Source of the DNA: Vaginimicrobium propionicum
GTDB taxonomy: Bacteria > Actinomycetota > Actinomycetes > Propionibacteriales > Propionibacteriaceae
Length of the DNA stretch: 64,000 nucleotides
Assembly (NCBI RefSeq): GCF_900155645.1
Contig: NZ_LT706985.1
Coordinates: 744,001 to 808,000, forward strand
Direction of reading: 5' to 3'
Made by a program: the position numbers and the translations under genes. Under the pieces are notes generated by a model. It worked only from the letters and a program-made list of their open reading frames with translations, searched no databases and was not told the DNA's origin. Of this stretch, positions 1 through 7,541 are shown in pieces; positions within the stretch are counted from its first letter, which is position 1; each line of letters starts with the position of its first letter.

Positions 1-536
1 ACGTCCAATGCAGTGGTTGGCTCGTCGCATATGAGCAAGGCCGGAGCGTTGATTAAGGCCATTGCTAGTAGAACTCGTTGACGTTGGCCTCCGGAAAGTT
101 GATCTGGATACGAAACTGCTACTCGCTCAGGATCTCTTAAACCCACTCTGGCAAGCATTTCAATGGCTTGATTGCGAGCACTTCGCTCCCGGCGGTGCAG
201 CAACAAAACTTCGGCAACTTGACGGCCAACCTGCATTGTTGGGTCAAGCGCCGTCATTGGCTCTTGAAAAATCATGCCGATTTGAGCCCCACGCAGCTTC
301 GCCATTGCCCTATCGGGCAGTCCCACCAGTTGTTTCCCATTTAGGGTGATTGAACCACCACATTTGGCACCGGTATCTAACAAACCCATTAAGGCCAGAG
401 CGGTAACCGATTTTCCACAACCAGATTCTCCGATTAATCCAACCCTTTGACCTTGGGCAATGGTGAAACTTACGTCTTTAATGACGCAAGTGTCTAGAAA
501 AGATACCGTAAGATTCTTCACCTCTAACAGATTCAT
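1..536 (-). CDS. Dipeptide/oligopeptide ABC transporter ATP-binding protein (partial, 3' end outside window)
   Basis: This is the nucleotide-binding subunit of the peptide importer whose other parts lie just upstream on the same strand. The visible 178 residues start at the ATG at 534-536, which overlaps the stop of the preceding permease gene (ATGA). Walker A GESGCGKS is at residues 36-43, the Q-loop FQEPMTALDP at 90-99, the signature LSGGQRQRV from 147, and Walker B LLICDEP at 167-173 is followed by TTALD at the window edge. The Q-loop FQEPMTALDP is typical of the DppD/OppD subfamily. The frame runs off the left edge without a stop, so the switch region and C-terminal oligopeptide-transporter domain are not seen. 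Confidence 0.93.
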   Translation of the reverse strand, partial: MNLLEVKNLTVSFLDTCVIKDVSFTIAQGQRVGLIGESGCGKSVTALALMGLLDTGAKCGGSITLNGKQLVGLPDRAMAKLRGAQIGMIFQEPMTALDPTMQVGRQVAEVLLLHRRERSARNQAIEMLARVGLRDPERVAVSYPDQLSGGQRQRVLLAMALINAPALLICDEPTTALD

Positions 537-1351
537 CGAATCTCCCGCAACTTCGGATCCAGCATTTCGCGTAGACCATCGCCCAGAAGATTAAATCCGA
601 GCACAGACAAAGCTATCGCTATGGCTGGCCAAATAGCCAAACTCGGGTTTACCAACAACGACTTCTGGGACTCGAAAAGCATCAGCCCCCACGTTGGCTT
701 GTCTGGAGTGGTGCCTAGACCAAGATAACTTAACCCGGCCTCTGCCAGGATAGCCAGCGCGAAGCTGACTGAACACTGCACTACTATTACTGGCGCCACA
801 TTTGGTAGCACGTGAGTTAGCGTGGACATAGCTCTAGGGGTGCCGCAAGCTCTGGCCGCAACCATATAATCTTCACTTAACACCTGGAGGGTGGCGCCAC
901 GCACAACTCTGGCGAAAGTAGGTATGGATGCAATACCGATGGCTAGCATCGCCGTCCAAGCTGAACCTGATCCCCTTGCTGCAGCAAAAATAATCGCTAA
1001 CAGTAGAGCCGGGAAGGCATACATTATGTCTGCACCACGCATTATGATTCGTCCGAGTAACCCGGAACGTACGGCTGCAACCATGCCAACCGGCACACCC
1101 ACCAGTGCCCCGATACCGACGGAAACCAGCCCGACTAGCAGACAGATTTTAGCTCCAGAAAGAATCCTGGAGAAAATATCTCGGCCGAAGTCATCGGTGC
1201 CTAATAAGTGAACGGGATTTGGGCCGAGCAGTGTCTCGGTTGACACCAAGGTTGGGTCATAAGGTGACCAGAAGAACGACAGGATGCCGATGGCCAGCAC
1301 TAACCCAACCAAGCTAGCGCCAAGCACTAGGTTTAGTCTTTTGGTTCTCAA
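533..1351 (-). CDS. Dipeptide/oligopeptide ABC transporter permease (DppC/OppC type)
   Basis: This 272-residue inner-membrane subunit has an N-terminal membrane segment (about residues 8-28) followed by the OppC-type loop ending in LLGTDDFGRDIFSRI, then a five-helix permease domain. The EAA loop that docks on the ATPase is around EDYMVAARACGTPRAM. The length is normal for DppC. It overlaps the upstream permease gene and the downstream ATPase gene by 4 bases each, which indicates translational coupling. Substrate cannot be told from the permease; peptide, nickel or other small ligands are all known for this family. Confidence 0.93.
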   Translation of the reverse strand: MRTKRLNLVLGASLVGLVLAIGILSFFWSPYDPTLVSTETLLGPNPVHLLGTDDFGRDIFSRILSGAKICLLVGLVSVGIGALVGVPVGMVAAVRSGLLGRIIMRGADIMYAFPALLLAIIFAAARGSGSAWTAMLAIGIASIPTFARVVRGATLQVLSEDYMVAARACGTPRAMSTLTHVLPNVAPVIVVQCSVSFALAILAEAGLSYLGLGTTPDKPTWGLMLFESQKSLLVNPSLAIWPAIAIALSVLGFNLLGDGLREMLDPKLREIR

Positions 1352-2313
1352 CTGTCTTCACCGTCCTCCCGTAATCTTGGGTCGATAAGCTGGTAAGCCA
1401 AATCCACGATTGTGTTTATGACCAGGACTAACGTCACTAAAATCATCACTAGAGTCTGGACGACCGGCAAGTCCCGCTGAGCCACAGATTGCACCAGATA
1501 GCTACCCAAACCAGGTAGCCGAAATACTTGTTCAACGACGATAGCGCCAACCAGTAGAGTAGAAAGTTGCAACCCTAAAACCGTCAACACTTGCAGAGCA
1601 GCATTGCGCAGCCCGTGGCGAATCATAGCTGCGGTATAGGGAAAGCCAACTGCCCTCGCAGTTCGGAAATAATCTTGTTTAATCACCTCAACGAATGCTG
1701 AACGCACATATCTCGTCAAGATCGCTCCTTGAACGGCAGCTATTGAGCACACTGGCAAAATTAGATAGCGAATCCACTGGCCGGGATTCTCTTTTAAGGG
1801 CACATAACCATTAGCTGGCAACCAACGTAGCTTTACCGCAAAGATGATGACCAAAATTAGGCCGGCTAAAAATGCAGGGATGGCCATACCCAGTTGGCTG
1901 ATGACCGAAACGACAACGCCGATCGTCTTGTTACGTTTTGCGGCCGCTAGCATCCCAGCCGGTAAGGCGATTAACAAGGCAGTCAACATGCCTAGCCCAA
2001 CAAGAGAAAATGTCACACCCAACCGTCTAGCAACTTGCGGACCAATAGGCATCCCAGTGAAAACTGAGGACGGCAGATTACCGCTCAGCAGCTGACCTAT
2101 CCATTCGAAATAGCGCAGCAAAAGCGGCCTATCGAGACCTAATTGAGCCCGCACCTGTTCCACAGATGATGGGTCAGCATTCGTCCCCATGATGACAGCC
2201 GCAACATCGCCGGGAAGCAGATTGATCAGCAGAAAAACCGCCACTGATGCGACCGCTAGGCTCACAAATAACAAGCCGATGCGCCCAGCAACTACCTTGG
2301 CGCTCGTTCTCAT
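1348..2313 (-). CDS. Dipeptide/oligopeptide ABC transporter permease (DppB/OppB type)
   Basis: This 321-residue membrane subunit pairs with the DppC-like permease. It shows the family N-terminal helix (about residues 10-31), the long periplasm-side segment with LGLDRPLLLRYFEWIGQLL, and the EAA loop at about KQDYFRTARAVGFPYTAAM. The C-terminus ends with the usual LIDPRLRE motif. The start directly abuts the stop of the substrate-binding protein gene, and its end overlaps the next permease by 4 bases, so the gene is second in the operon. Confidence 0.93.
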   Translation of the reverse strand: MRTSAKVVAGRIGLLFVSLAVASVAVFLLINLLPGDVAAVIMGTNADPSSVEQVRAQLGLDRPLLLRYFEWIGQLLSGNLPSSVFTGMPIGPQVARRLGVTFSLVGLGMLTALLIALPAGMLAAAKRNKTIGVVVSVISQLGMAIPAFLAGLILVIIFAVKLRWLPANGYVPLKENPGQWIRYLILPVCSIAAVQGAILTRYVRSAFVEVIKQDYFRTARAVGFPYTAAMIRHGLRNAALQVLTVLGLQLSTLLVGAIVVEQVFRLPGLGSYLVQSVAQRDLPVVQTLVMILVTLVLVINTIVDLAYQLIDPRLREDGEDS

Positions 2314-3819
2314 TTACTCGTCTTTCACAGCCACCGAGGTCAGATCAAAACTGAACCCGGTCACGTTGGCAGCTATACCTACAACCTCAGACTTGGTAAC
2401 TATCAAATTTGGCAGTAGCCACAAGAAATCAGCCGCCGCATCATCACTGAGCAATTTTGCAGCCTGCTTCATGTAGGTGATTTGGGCATCCCCATCCGCC
2501 TCATCTGCCTTTAAGATGAGCTGTCTAAACTCTTCTGAGTCGTAATGCCAGTAATAATTTGGATCAGCAAAACGGGCAATATCGCGCGGTTCGACATGCG
2601 AAACGATAGTCAAGTCGTAATTGGATTTGACCATCACTTCATCAATCCATCTGGCTGGAAACTCAACCTGATCGATAGTTGTTTTAATCCCAACTTGTTC
2701 AAGTTGGCTAGCGATATAGGTTCCTGAGGCGGTGGCATAGGGAAGAGTTGGGACGCGCAAAGCTAAGGTTAAACCACCCGCATAACCAGCCTCAGCCAAT
2801 AACGTTTTAGCCTTTTCCGGGTCATATGGATAAGCGTTAGACAAGTCTTCATACCACGGGTCAGTTGGCGGCACCATAGACCCAATCAGCAAACCTTTAC
2901 CAGCCCAAACCGAATCCATTAACCCTTTTCGGTCGATTGCGTAATTGATTGCTTGGCGAACGCGCACGTCCTTCAAGGCTTCGCGCTGCTGGTTCATGCC
3001 CAAGACAATTTCGCCATTGGTAGTGCCCTCTAGGACGCTGAATTGCTGATCGTCCGAGAACTGGCTTAACGCTTGCGGAGCTGTAACGTTTGAAATCACA
3101 TCAATCGAACCAGATAACATTGCGGTGTTCATCGCATTTGGATCAGCGAAATATTTGAAGGTCACTGATTCTACTCTGGCGTCTGTACCCCAATAATTTG
3201 GGCTTTTAGCTAATTCAATTGATTCGCCCACAAGCCACTCTTTGAGCACGTATGGGCCAGAACCGGCTGGCTGGGTAGCTAAGTTGTCAGCATCCAAACC
3301 AGCTGGATCGTAGATAATCCCTACCGGGCCGGCCATCGCATAGAGCCAGGAATTAGATGGGTGTTTGAGTTTGAACTCAACTTGAGTATCACTAATGGCC
3401 TTTACCGAATCCAACGCCTCAATCTCTGCTTTGCGTGTCGGGTTGACCCGCTCGTCGGTAAGGATATAGTTCATCGTCTTCTCAACAGCCTTAGCATCAA
3501 CGGGCGTGCCTGAAGAGAATTTAGCGCCTTGTCGCAAGGTAAAAGTGTAGGTTAGCCGATCTGTAGAAATTTGATAATCGGACGCTAATAACCGCTGCAA
3601 ATTGCCTTCAGCATCCACCCGAACCAAGGTTTGATAGACGTTATAGAGCAACGCGTAAGGTATTGCAGCTGCATTATTCCTGGAAGGATCGAGTGTATCC
3701 GGAGTGGTGTGAGTACCAACTACTAATTGATTTTCTTTAGGATGACTACCCGAAGGGGAACTACAACCAGTGAGCAGTAGCACGATAGCGATGAGTACAA
3801 CGCTGGCTTTGCGGAACAA
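2314..3819 (-). CDS. Peptide/nickel-type ABC transporter substrate-binding lipoprotein (SBP family 5)
   Basis: This 501-residue lipoprotein is the extracytoplasmic receptor of the importer. A signal peptide with lipobox LLTG-C (Cys at about residue 19) is followed by a short Ser/Gly linker and a mature SBP_bac_5 domain with typical stretches such as GTHTTPDTLDPSRN near residue 35 and a binding-lobe segment around VRQAINYAIDRKGL. The start is a TTG at 3817-3819, chosen because GGGAG lies five bases before it. It is the first gene of the operon. Ligand is not predictable from sequence alone. Confidence 0.92.
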   Translation of the reverse strand: MFRKASVVLIAIVLLLTGCSSPSGSHPKENQLVVGTHTTPDTLDPSRNNAAAIPYALLYNVYQTLVRVDAEGNLQRLLASDYQISTDRLTYTFTLRQGAKFSSGTPVDAKAVEKTMNYILTDERVNPTRKAEIEALDSVKAISDTQVEFKLKHPSNSWLYAMAGPVGIIYDPAGLDADNLATQPAGSGPYVLKEWLVGESIELAKSPNYWGTDARVESVTFKYFADPNAMNTAMLSGSIDVISNVTAPQALSQFSDDQQFSVLEGTTNGEIVLGMNQQREALKDVRVRQAINYAIDRKGLMDSVWAGKGLLIGSMVPPTDPWYEDLSNAYPYDPEKAKTLLAEAGYAGGLTLALRVPTLPYATASGTYIASQLEQVGIKTTIDQVEFPARWIDEVMVKSNYDLTIVSHVEPRDIARFADPNYYWHYDSEEFRQLILKADEADGDAQITYMKQAAKLLSDDAAADFLWLLPNLIVTKSEVVGIAANVTGFSFDLTSVAVKDE

Positions 3820-3929
3820 GATAACTCCCGTATTTCGACTGGCAGGATTATTTCTTAACGTGTCAAGAGCATAGCCCTAAGACTCAGGTTTTGCTTTTCA
3901 ACGCCCATCCACTAAAGTTGAAAAGACGC

Positions 3930-4003
<74 letters not shown>

Positions 4004-4014
4004 CTAATATGAAG

Positions 4015-4040
4015 GATCCGATTTATCGGGTCTTTCTCTT
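4015..4040 (+). terminator. Intrinsic terminator after tRNA-fMet
   Basis: A 7-bp stem (GATCCGA / TCGGGTC, one G-T pair) with a TTTA loop is followed by a T-rich tail TTTCTCTT. It sits 12 bases after the tRNA 3' end. Confidence 0.6.
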
Positions 4041-4203
4041 TGTGTAGCTAATAAACACTAAGAGTGCTATGGCTACCGCCTACACGAGAAAACAGTAAGT
4101 GCTACGAGCACCTAGCAATTACTATCCCAATCGCACAGGCTATTGACCAACATCAAGACGCCAGCAAAGAGTAAAAGATTGATTCTGGCAACCGAAGAAA
4201 ATG

Positions 4204-4228
4204 CGGGTTAATACCCAAGATGTGTGTA
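4204..4228 (+). repeat. Left terminal inverted repeat of the IS remnant
   Basis: It begins CGGGTTAATACCCAAG and ends ATGTGTGTA. Its reverse complement is found at 4939-4963 with a single mismatch (G versus A at position 16). Confidence 0.85.
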
Positions 4229-4252
4229 TGGGCTCGGCGTGTCGTGGCTTGT

Positions 4253-4869
4253 TTATCGTCCTGCCCAGCTTTTGCGGATGTTTAGGGAGTTGTCTTGGTA
4301 GGCCGGGTTGTAGTCGATTGCGGTGTCGCAGTCTGCGGGGTTGATCGGGTCGGCAGTGGCTGGATGCGGCTTTGTGGCCAGCAGATTTTCAACGCTTTTG
4401 CGATGCCTGTCCGCCGTCAGTAACCACCACCGTCGGAGCCGGTAGCCGGCTCGTTAATGCTTGGTAGGCGACAGAGTTTTTCCGCTGGCATCATTGCCAA
4501 GCGATAATCTTTCCCCATTGGTAGCGGTGATTAAGTACCAGCCGTAGGCAAGGTAGATTCCATCAAGCAGCACCTGATCGTAAACCTCGCCAGTGACCGA
4601 CGGCTTGGGTACCTCGACTTGCCAGCACCAGATGGTTTTATTGGCAAAAGAGGTTTTCGCTAGACCGAGTTGGCGTGCCGAGAATTCCTCTAAAAGCCAT
4701 CTTCTGAACAGGCTGGCTTCGGCTTTAGCCGTCACGTCAAGGCGGACCTGAGTACTCGAGGCACCACAAGATTTACAACGCCAACGAGTCCTACGAGCAC
4801 TAGTACGACCATCTTGACTAGCTTCCAGCCGTATACCCCGCAAACAGGTCGACTACAAGCACCCTTCAC
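4253..4869 (-). pseudogene. Transposase pseudogene, IS1249/IS256 family
   Basis: The original start is probably the GTG at 4867-4869, giving an N-terminal zinc-ribbon read as CSRPVCGVYGWKLVK. A one-base loss then moves the frame to NGRTSARRTRWRCKSCGAS, the recognisable zinc-ribbon end. This open stretch runs through LLDGIYLAYGWYLITATNGE (4454-4843). A second one-base loss after GE shifts to KIIAWQ, a stop replaces the expected Trp, and then AYQALTSRLPAPTVVVTDGG follows. A third shift gives GIAKALKICWPQSRIQ. The middle part carrying the last catalytic acid is deleted, and the C-terminus (AIDYNPAYQDNSLNIRKSW) joins in another frame, ending with TAA at 4253-4255. The gene cannot make an active enzyme. 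Confidence 0.85.
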
Positions 4870-4938
4870 ACCACATGCTCTCAAAGCATGTGCAAACCCC
4901 TAAAACCCCTAGTCAAACCAAGAAAAACAGCGATCCTG

Positions 4939-4963
4939 TACACACATTTTGGGTATTAACCCG
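4939..4963 (-). repeat. Right terminal inverted repeat of the IS remnant
   Basis: On the minus strand it reads CGGGTTAATACCCAAA then ATGTGTGTA, the partner of 4204-4228. Confidence 0.85.
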
Positions 4964-4971
4964 ATTTTGTT

Positions 4972-5652
4972 GTGGAATTGATTGGGTTAGTTGCGACAGT
5001 CGTCACGCTGCTGATCGCGTCAGCATCACTGCTTCTGCAATTGAAATCCGGGCGTGAAGAACAGCAGGTCTTTTTCTCGGTTAACTGCGGTGTGTGCATT
5101 GGCGAAGAGAGAAACGGCTGGCAGACCAGACGTATAGACGAGGTGGTTACCGCCAAGTCCTCCGTGCGAGTAATTGGCGCGTTCTTTCCCGGTGTTGTTG
5201 TGTGGAGCACACCGGATGACCGCTTCAAGAATCTTGGCGCAATACCTAGTGTCCTTGCTCCAGGTGTCACGTACAGCGTGGTGGGCGAGTCGGAGAATTG
5301 GGGCAAGGCTTGGGTGCTACTCATTCTTGTTCCTCCGGGTGCTCGTCGTGGCGTGGCTTATTGGCAAGAAGTGTCTTCTTTCGACGTGAAGCCCGAGTTG
5401 TCGCTTGAGGAGTGTCCGCCCCCAAAATGGTTTGAGCGGTTCGTGCCGTGGCGATGGCGTCAGATTCTTCCAGTCGCCCCCGGCGGGCGTTTGCGAATGC
5501 GCATACCGAAAGGCAAATCTGTAGAAGCGCTAGAAACAATTTTGAAGATAGCGAAAGCTCAGATGCGGCCGTCAAGACGAGTGCTGAAATCCCTAAGAGT
5601 CCAGCCAGAAGGTATTGATGCGCAACTGGCCGAGCCGGAAGAGTCGCTTTGA
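4972..5652 (+). CDS. Hypothetical single-pass membrane protein
   Basis: I do not recognise this 226-residue protein. Residues 3-22 form one hydrophobic helix (ELIGLVATVVTLLIASASLL), followed by a soluble domain rich in beta-type segments and aromatic residues. The GTG start at 4972 has no Shine-Dalgarno sequence and lies 8 bases after the right end of the IS remnant; the frame is closed upstream by a stop inside the IS. The insertion may have removed the native start or ribosome site. A minus-strand frame with a strong ribosome site (5321-5710) overlaps its last 110 codons, so one of the two could be spurious. Confidence 0.55.
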   Translation: MELIGLVATVVTLLIASASLLLQLKSGREEQQVFFSVNCGVCIGEERNGWQTRRIDEVVTAKSSVRVIGAFFPGVVVWSTPDDRFKNLGAIPSVLAPGVTYSVVGESENWGKAWVLLILVPPGARRGVAYWQEVSSFDVKPELSLEECPPPKWFERFVPWRWRQILPVAPGGRLRMRIPKGKSVEALETILKIAKAQMRPSRRVLKSLRVQPEGIDAQLAEPEESL

Positions 5653-5710
5653 GTTGTATTGCTGTCAGCTCTGCTAGGTGGCTTGTCTTGTCTTCTGTAT
5701 TGTCGGGCAT
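5321..5710 (-). CDS. Possible small membrane protein, antisense to the preceding gene
   Basis: The ATG at 5708-5710 is preceded by AGGAGG eight bases upstream, one of the best ribosome sites in the island. The 129-residue product starts MPDNTEDKTSHLAELTAIQ and has two hydrophobic stretches at about residues 32-48 and 53-72, then a basic tail. From residue 20 on it is antisense to the plus-strand gene at 4972-5652, whose protein also looks natural. The frame stays open further upstream (to 6097), which is weak evidence against it being a chance start. I cannot assign a function, and it may not be expressed. Confidence 0.4.
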   Translation of the reverse strand: MPDNTEDKTSHLAELTAIQLKATLPARPVAHQYLLAGLLGISALVLTAASELSLSSKLFLALLQICLSVCAFANARRGRLEESDAIATARTAQTILGADTPQATTRASRRKKTLLANKPRHDEHPEEQE

Positions 5711-5783
5711 GTGTTGAACCTCCTTTCTTGATTGCCGTCTAGTTCCCGCTGGGTGGCAGTTTTCTTTGTGTAATGATTTGGTC

Positions 5784-6296
5784 ATGGACGTTGAAATTTG
5801 GGCGGCCATTGCCGCATGGGTAGCTGCGATAGTCGCCTTGGCCAGCATGGGCATTACTCTTTGGGTTCGTTGGTAAGACCGCAAGCAAGCGTCTTGGGGA
5901 GCATCGCTTAGCGGCCTAAGCGGCTCCTTGAAGCGGGAAATTCGCGATCGGCGCCCCGGGCGGTTGGAGACGAGACTGGGGTTAACACTTTTCAATGTCG
6001 GCGACGGAGTCGCGCAAGATGTTGTTGTGACCATCGACGGGAAAGAAGCGCTTTTACTTGACAGAACCTCGAGAGCTCTGGGCATTTTTGATTTCAAGCC
6101 TCTGGTGATGTCGGGAGATTCAGTTTATGTGCTCATGCCGTTCTCCTTTCCATCGACTCCTGACGAAGTTGACTGGAAGGTCCGGGTTGAATGGACTTGT
6201 TCACCCACACGGTTGGGTCGTCGGTGGGCTCAAACACTTCGCCTGCGTCAGAAACAATTCGAACGACTCCCTCCGGAGGCGCTCCCCAAGTCCTGA
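5784..6296 (+). pseudogene. Membrane-anchored hypothetical protein interrupted by a TAA codon
   Basis: From the ATG at 5784 the frame encodes a 30-residue hydrophobic segment ending in LWVRW, then meets TAA at 5874-5876, and continues open to 6296 with a domain containing LFNVGDGVAQDVVVTIDGK, a pattern seen in many small membrane-anchored hypothetical proteins. A CAA-to-TAA change would explain it. Without the stop the product would be 170 residues, with the same plan as the protein at 4972-5652 (N-terminal helix plus cytoplasmic domain). Restart at the TTG at 5928 is possible but would lose the anchor. The 3' third overlaps a minus-strand gene at 6133-6411. Confidence 0.6.
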
Positions 6297-6411
6297 CCTC
6301 TCCCAACGGCTCAGGAGAAGTAAGCGTCAACACCGACTTGACCGGGTGAGCCGCCTCGGTCGAGCCATCTTCATAAACGAACGAAAGTGAAACCCTGGCA
6401 ACGCCGCTCAT
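6133..6411 (-). CDS. Hypothetical 92-residue protein
   Basis: The start ATG (6409-6411) overlaps the stop of the 29-residue peptide gene (ATGA) and has GGGAG upstream, so it is probably translated by coupling. The protein begins MSGVARVSLSFVYEDGSTE and contains RIVSDAGEVFEPTDDPTVWV, a plausible small beta-rich fold with no recognisable catalytic motif. It overlaps the 3' end of the plus-strand pseudogene at 5784-6296. It would be the third gene of a short minus-strand operon led by the HTH gene at 6520-6825. Function unknown. Confidence 0.5.
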   Translation of the reverse strand: MSGVARVSLSFVYEDGSTEAAHPVKSVLTLTSPEPLGEVRTWGAPPEGVVRIVSDAGEVFEPTDDPTVWVNKSIQPGPSSQLRQESMERRTA

Positions 6412-6497
6412 CGCCTACTCCCGTAGATAGCCGCCGCGATAGACGAGGCTGCGCCAGCGATAGAAACGCCGACTGCGATAAAAGTGATTACAGACAT
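6408..6497 (-). CDS. 29-residue hydrophobic micropeptide
   Basis: The ATG at 6495-6497 has AGGAG seven bases upstream. The product, MSVITFIAVGVSIAGAASSI followed by AAAIYGSRR, is a single small-residue-rich membrane helix with a basic tail that predicts a cytoplasmic C-terminus. Its TGA overlaps the ATG of the 92-residue gene. It resembles in shape the many single-helix peptides of phage and toxin modules, but there is no sequence evidence for a particular role. Confidence 0.5.
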   Translation of the reverse strand: MSVITFIAVGVSIAGAASSIAAAIYGSRR

Positions 6498-6519
6498 CCA
6501 TTTCTCCTTTCCGAAGCCG

Positions 6520-6825
6520 CTAAGCAGCGGGCTTGACTTGGCTTGCAAGTGAGTAGTCGCAAAAAAGGATTCGCGATGGATCCCCTAGAGGCTTCAGGTT
6601 CAAAGCGACTTCGAGGCCACTCAGAACCTCTTCGGAAGCTCCGCGCAATCCGTTTTCGATGCCAGACAGAGCCCCAACGGTTAGCGTCTTCCCGGTCGCA
6701 GTCTCGTACCTCTCGAGCAATTCAGGCTGAGTGAGGCCTTGGGCCTTCCTTAATTGACCAAGAGTTGCAGCAGGAGGGTTAACCCGCGCCCTTTGTCGTT
6801 GATACTTATCCTTTTCCTTTGCCAC
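6520..6825 (-). CDS. XRE-family helix-turn-helix regulator
   Basis: This 101-residue protein has one HTH_XRE domain (about residues 20-80): TLGQLRKAQGLTQPELLER is the first helix pair, and LTVGALSGIENGLRGASEE the recognition helix and following loop. The GTG start at 6823-6825 lies two bases from the end of an 18-1-18 bp perfect palindrome and has no Shine-Dalgarno sequence, so the message may be leaderless. It is divergent from the regulator at 6993-7541, an arrangement like phage or integrative-element lysogeny switches. It probably binds the palindrome and represses itself; that is inference. Confidence 0.8.
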   Translation of the reverse strand: MAKEKDKYQRQRARVNPPAATLGQLRKAQGLTQPELLERYETATGKTLTVGALSGIENGLRGASEEVLSGLEVALNLKPLGDPSRILFCDYSLASQVKPAA

Positions 6826-6826
6826 G

Positions 6827-6863
6827 CTTTAAGTATTGGGCAAAGTTTGCCCAATACTTAAAG
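6827..6863. promoter_or_regulatory. Large palindromic operator, 18-bp arms
   Basis: A perfect inverted repeat of 18 bp per arm (CTTTAAGTATTGGGCAAA and its complement) around one central base lies directly before the GTG of the XRE gene. Its core GGCAAA-N-TTTGCC recurs nearby. It is the obvious binding site for one of the two divergent regulators. Confidence 0.75.
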
Positions 6864-6872
6864 CAAATAACA

Positions 6873-6885
6873 GGCAAAGTTTGCC
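6873..6885. promoter_or_regulatory. Second operator copy, GGCAAAGTTTGCC
   Basis: A 13-bp perfect palindrome with the same core as the large operator, 9 bases away from it. Two further half-type copies (TTTGCCAAAAGGCA around 6944-6957 and CTTTGCCAAAAG around 6962-6973) lead to the rightward gene, so up to four sites fill this divergent promoter region. Confidence 0.65.
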
Positions 6886-6992
6886 CGGCTTCGAGAAATA
6901 CAAGGATGTAATTACGACAAAGGGTTACTTACATCGGTGTTGTTTGCCAAAAGGCATTAAACTTTGCCAAAAGATTGTGCGAAAGTAGGGGT

Positions 6993-7541
6993 ATGGATGG
7001 CAGGGAAGCACTTAGTGAGGCGTTTTCTTCTTGGGTGGCGGAAAATGGCTGGTCTCAAATAGATGTCGCAAAAATGGGTGGCCCATCAACTACAACTCAG
7101 ACGAAAATCACTGGCGCTGACGATACAAGAGGTGGGCTAGGGAAAAGCACACTGCGCCAAGTGGACACGGTGCTGGGCTGGGAAGCGGGAACCGCAGCAA
7201 GGGTTGTTGCAGGACAAATTGAGCCACCCGAACCGCGCTTGGCCAGCACTCTTCAAAAAAGTCAGTTGACCTTCAATGATTTAGCCCTATTCCCTAAAAG
7301 GCTAGATGCCCTCAACGAAAAGATCTCTACACTCGAAGATCGTATTCGGCGACTAGAAGTTCTCTCCTCCCCCGCTAGTGACGACGAGAGGAAGCTAAGC
7401 GAAAAGGAGGCGGAAATGCTAGCGCAGCTAATGAAAGATCTTCCCAGCGCGAGGAACGAAGTGCCGCAAGAGTATCTTGATGATCCCGGCTTTGATGAGG
7501 TTTGGCAGGAATATGTAAGCACCCGTAAGGTGAAAAAATGA
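6993..7541 (+). CDS. Helix-turn-helix regulator with coiled-coil tail
   Basis: From the ATG at 6993 the protein has 182 residues. Residues 1-65 fit an XRE-like DNA-binding domain: NGWSQIDVAKMGGPSTTTQT gives the HTH, and STLRQVDTVLGWEAGTAARV is the third part usual in actinobacterial phage-type regulators. Residues about 100-130 (LDALNEKISTLEDRIRRLE) are a heptad coiled coil, suggesting oligomerisation. A TTG at 6975 is an alternative start. Its stop overlaps the ATG of the nucleotidyltransferase gene (ATGA), so it is the first gene of a three-gene operon and probably its regulator, through the operators at 6827-6973. Confidence 0.72.
   Translation: MDGREALSEAFSSWVAENGWSQIDVAKMGGPSTTTQTKITGADDTRGGLGKSTLRQVDTVLGWEAGTAARVVAGQIEPPEPRLASTLQKSQLTFNDLALFPKRLDALNEKISTLEDRIRRLEVLSSPASDDERKLSEKEAEMLAQLMKDLPSARNEVPQEYLDDPGFDEVWQEYVSTRKVKK

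Larger units (their letters stand above)
4204..4963 (-). mobile_element. IS1249-like (IS256-type) insertion sequence remnant
   Basis: The 760-bp element is bounded by 25-bp inverted repeats at 4204-4228 and 4939-4963 that differ at one position, and it contains a broken transposase gene on the minus strand. The outer 12 bases GGGTTAATACCC are themselves nearly palindromic. Full IS1249-type elements are roughly 1.3-1.4 kb, so about half is missing. No direct target repeat of 8 bp is visible at the edges. The right edge lies only 8 bases from the start of the next open frame. Confidence 0.8.

Noticed and set aside
4196-4971. 8-bp target duplication around the IS remnant
   Set aside because: The flanks AAAATG and ATTTTG are not direct repeats; they look like an extension of the inverted repeat instead.
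5321-6097. Full 258-residue minus-strand frame as a gene
   Set aside because: Its first half is antisense to the 5784-6296 frame; only the internal ATG at 5710 has a good ribosome site.
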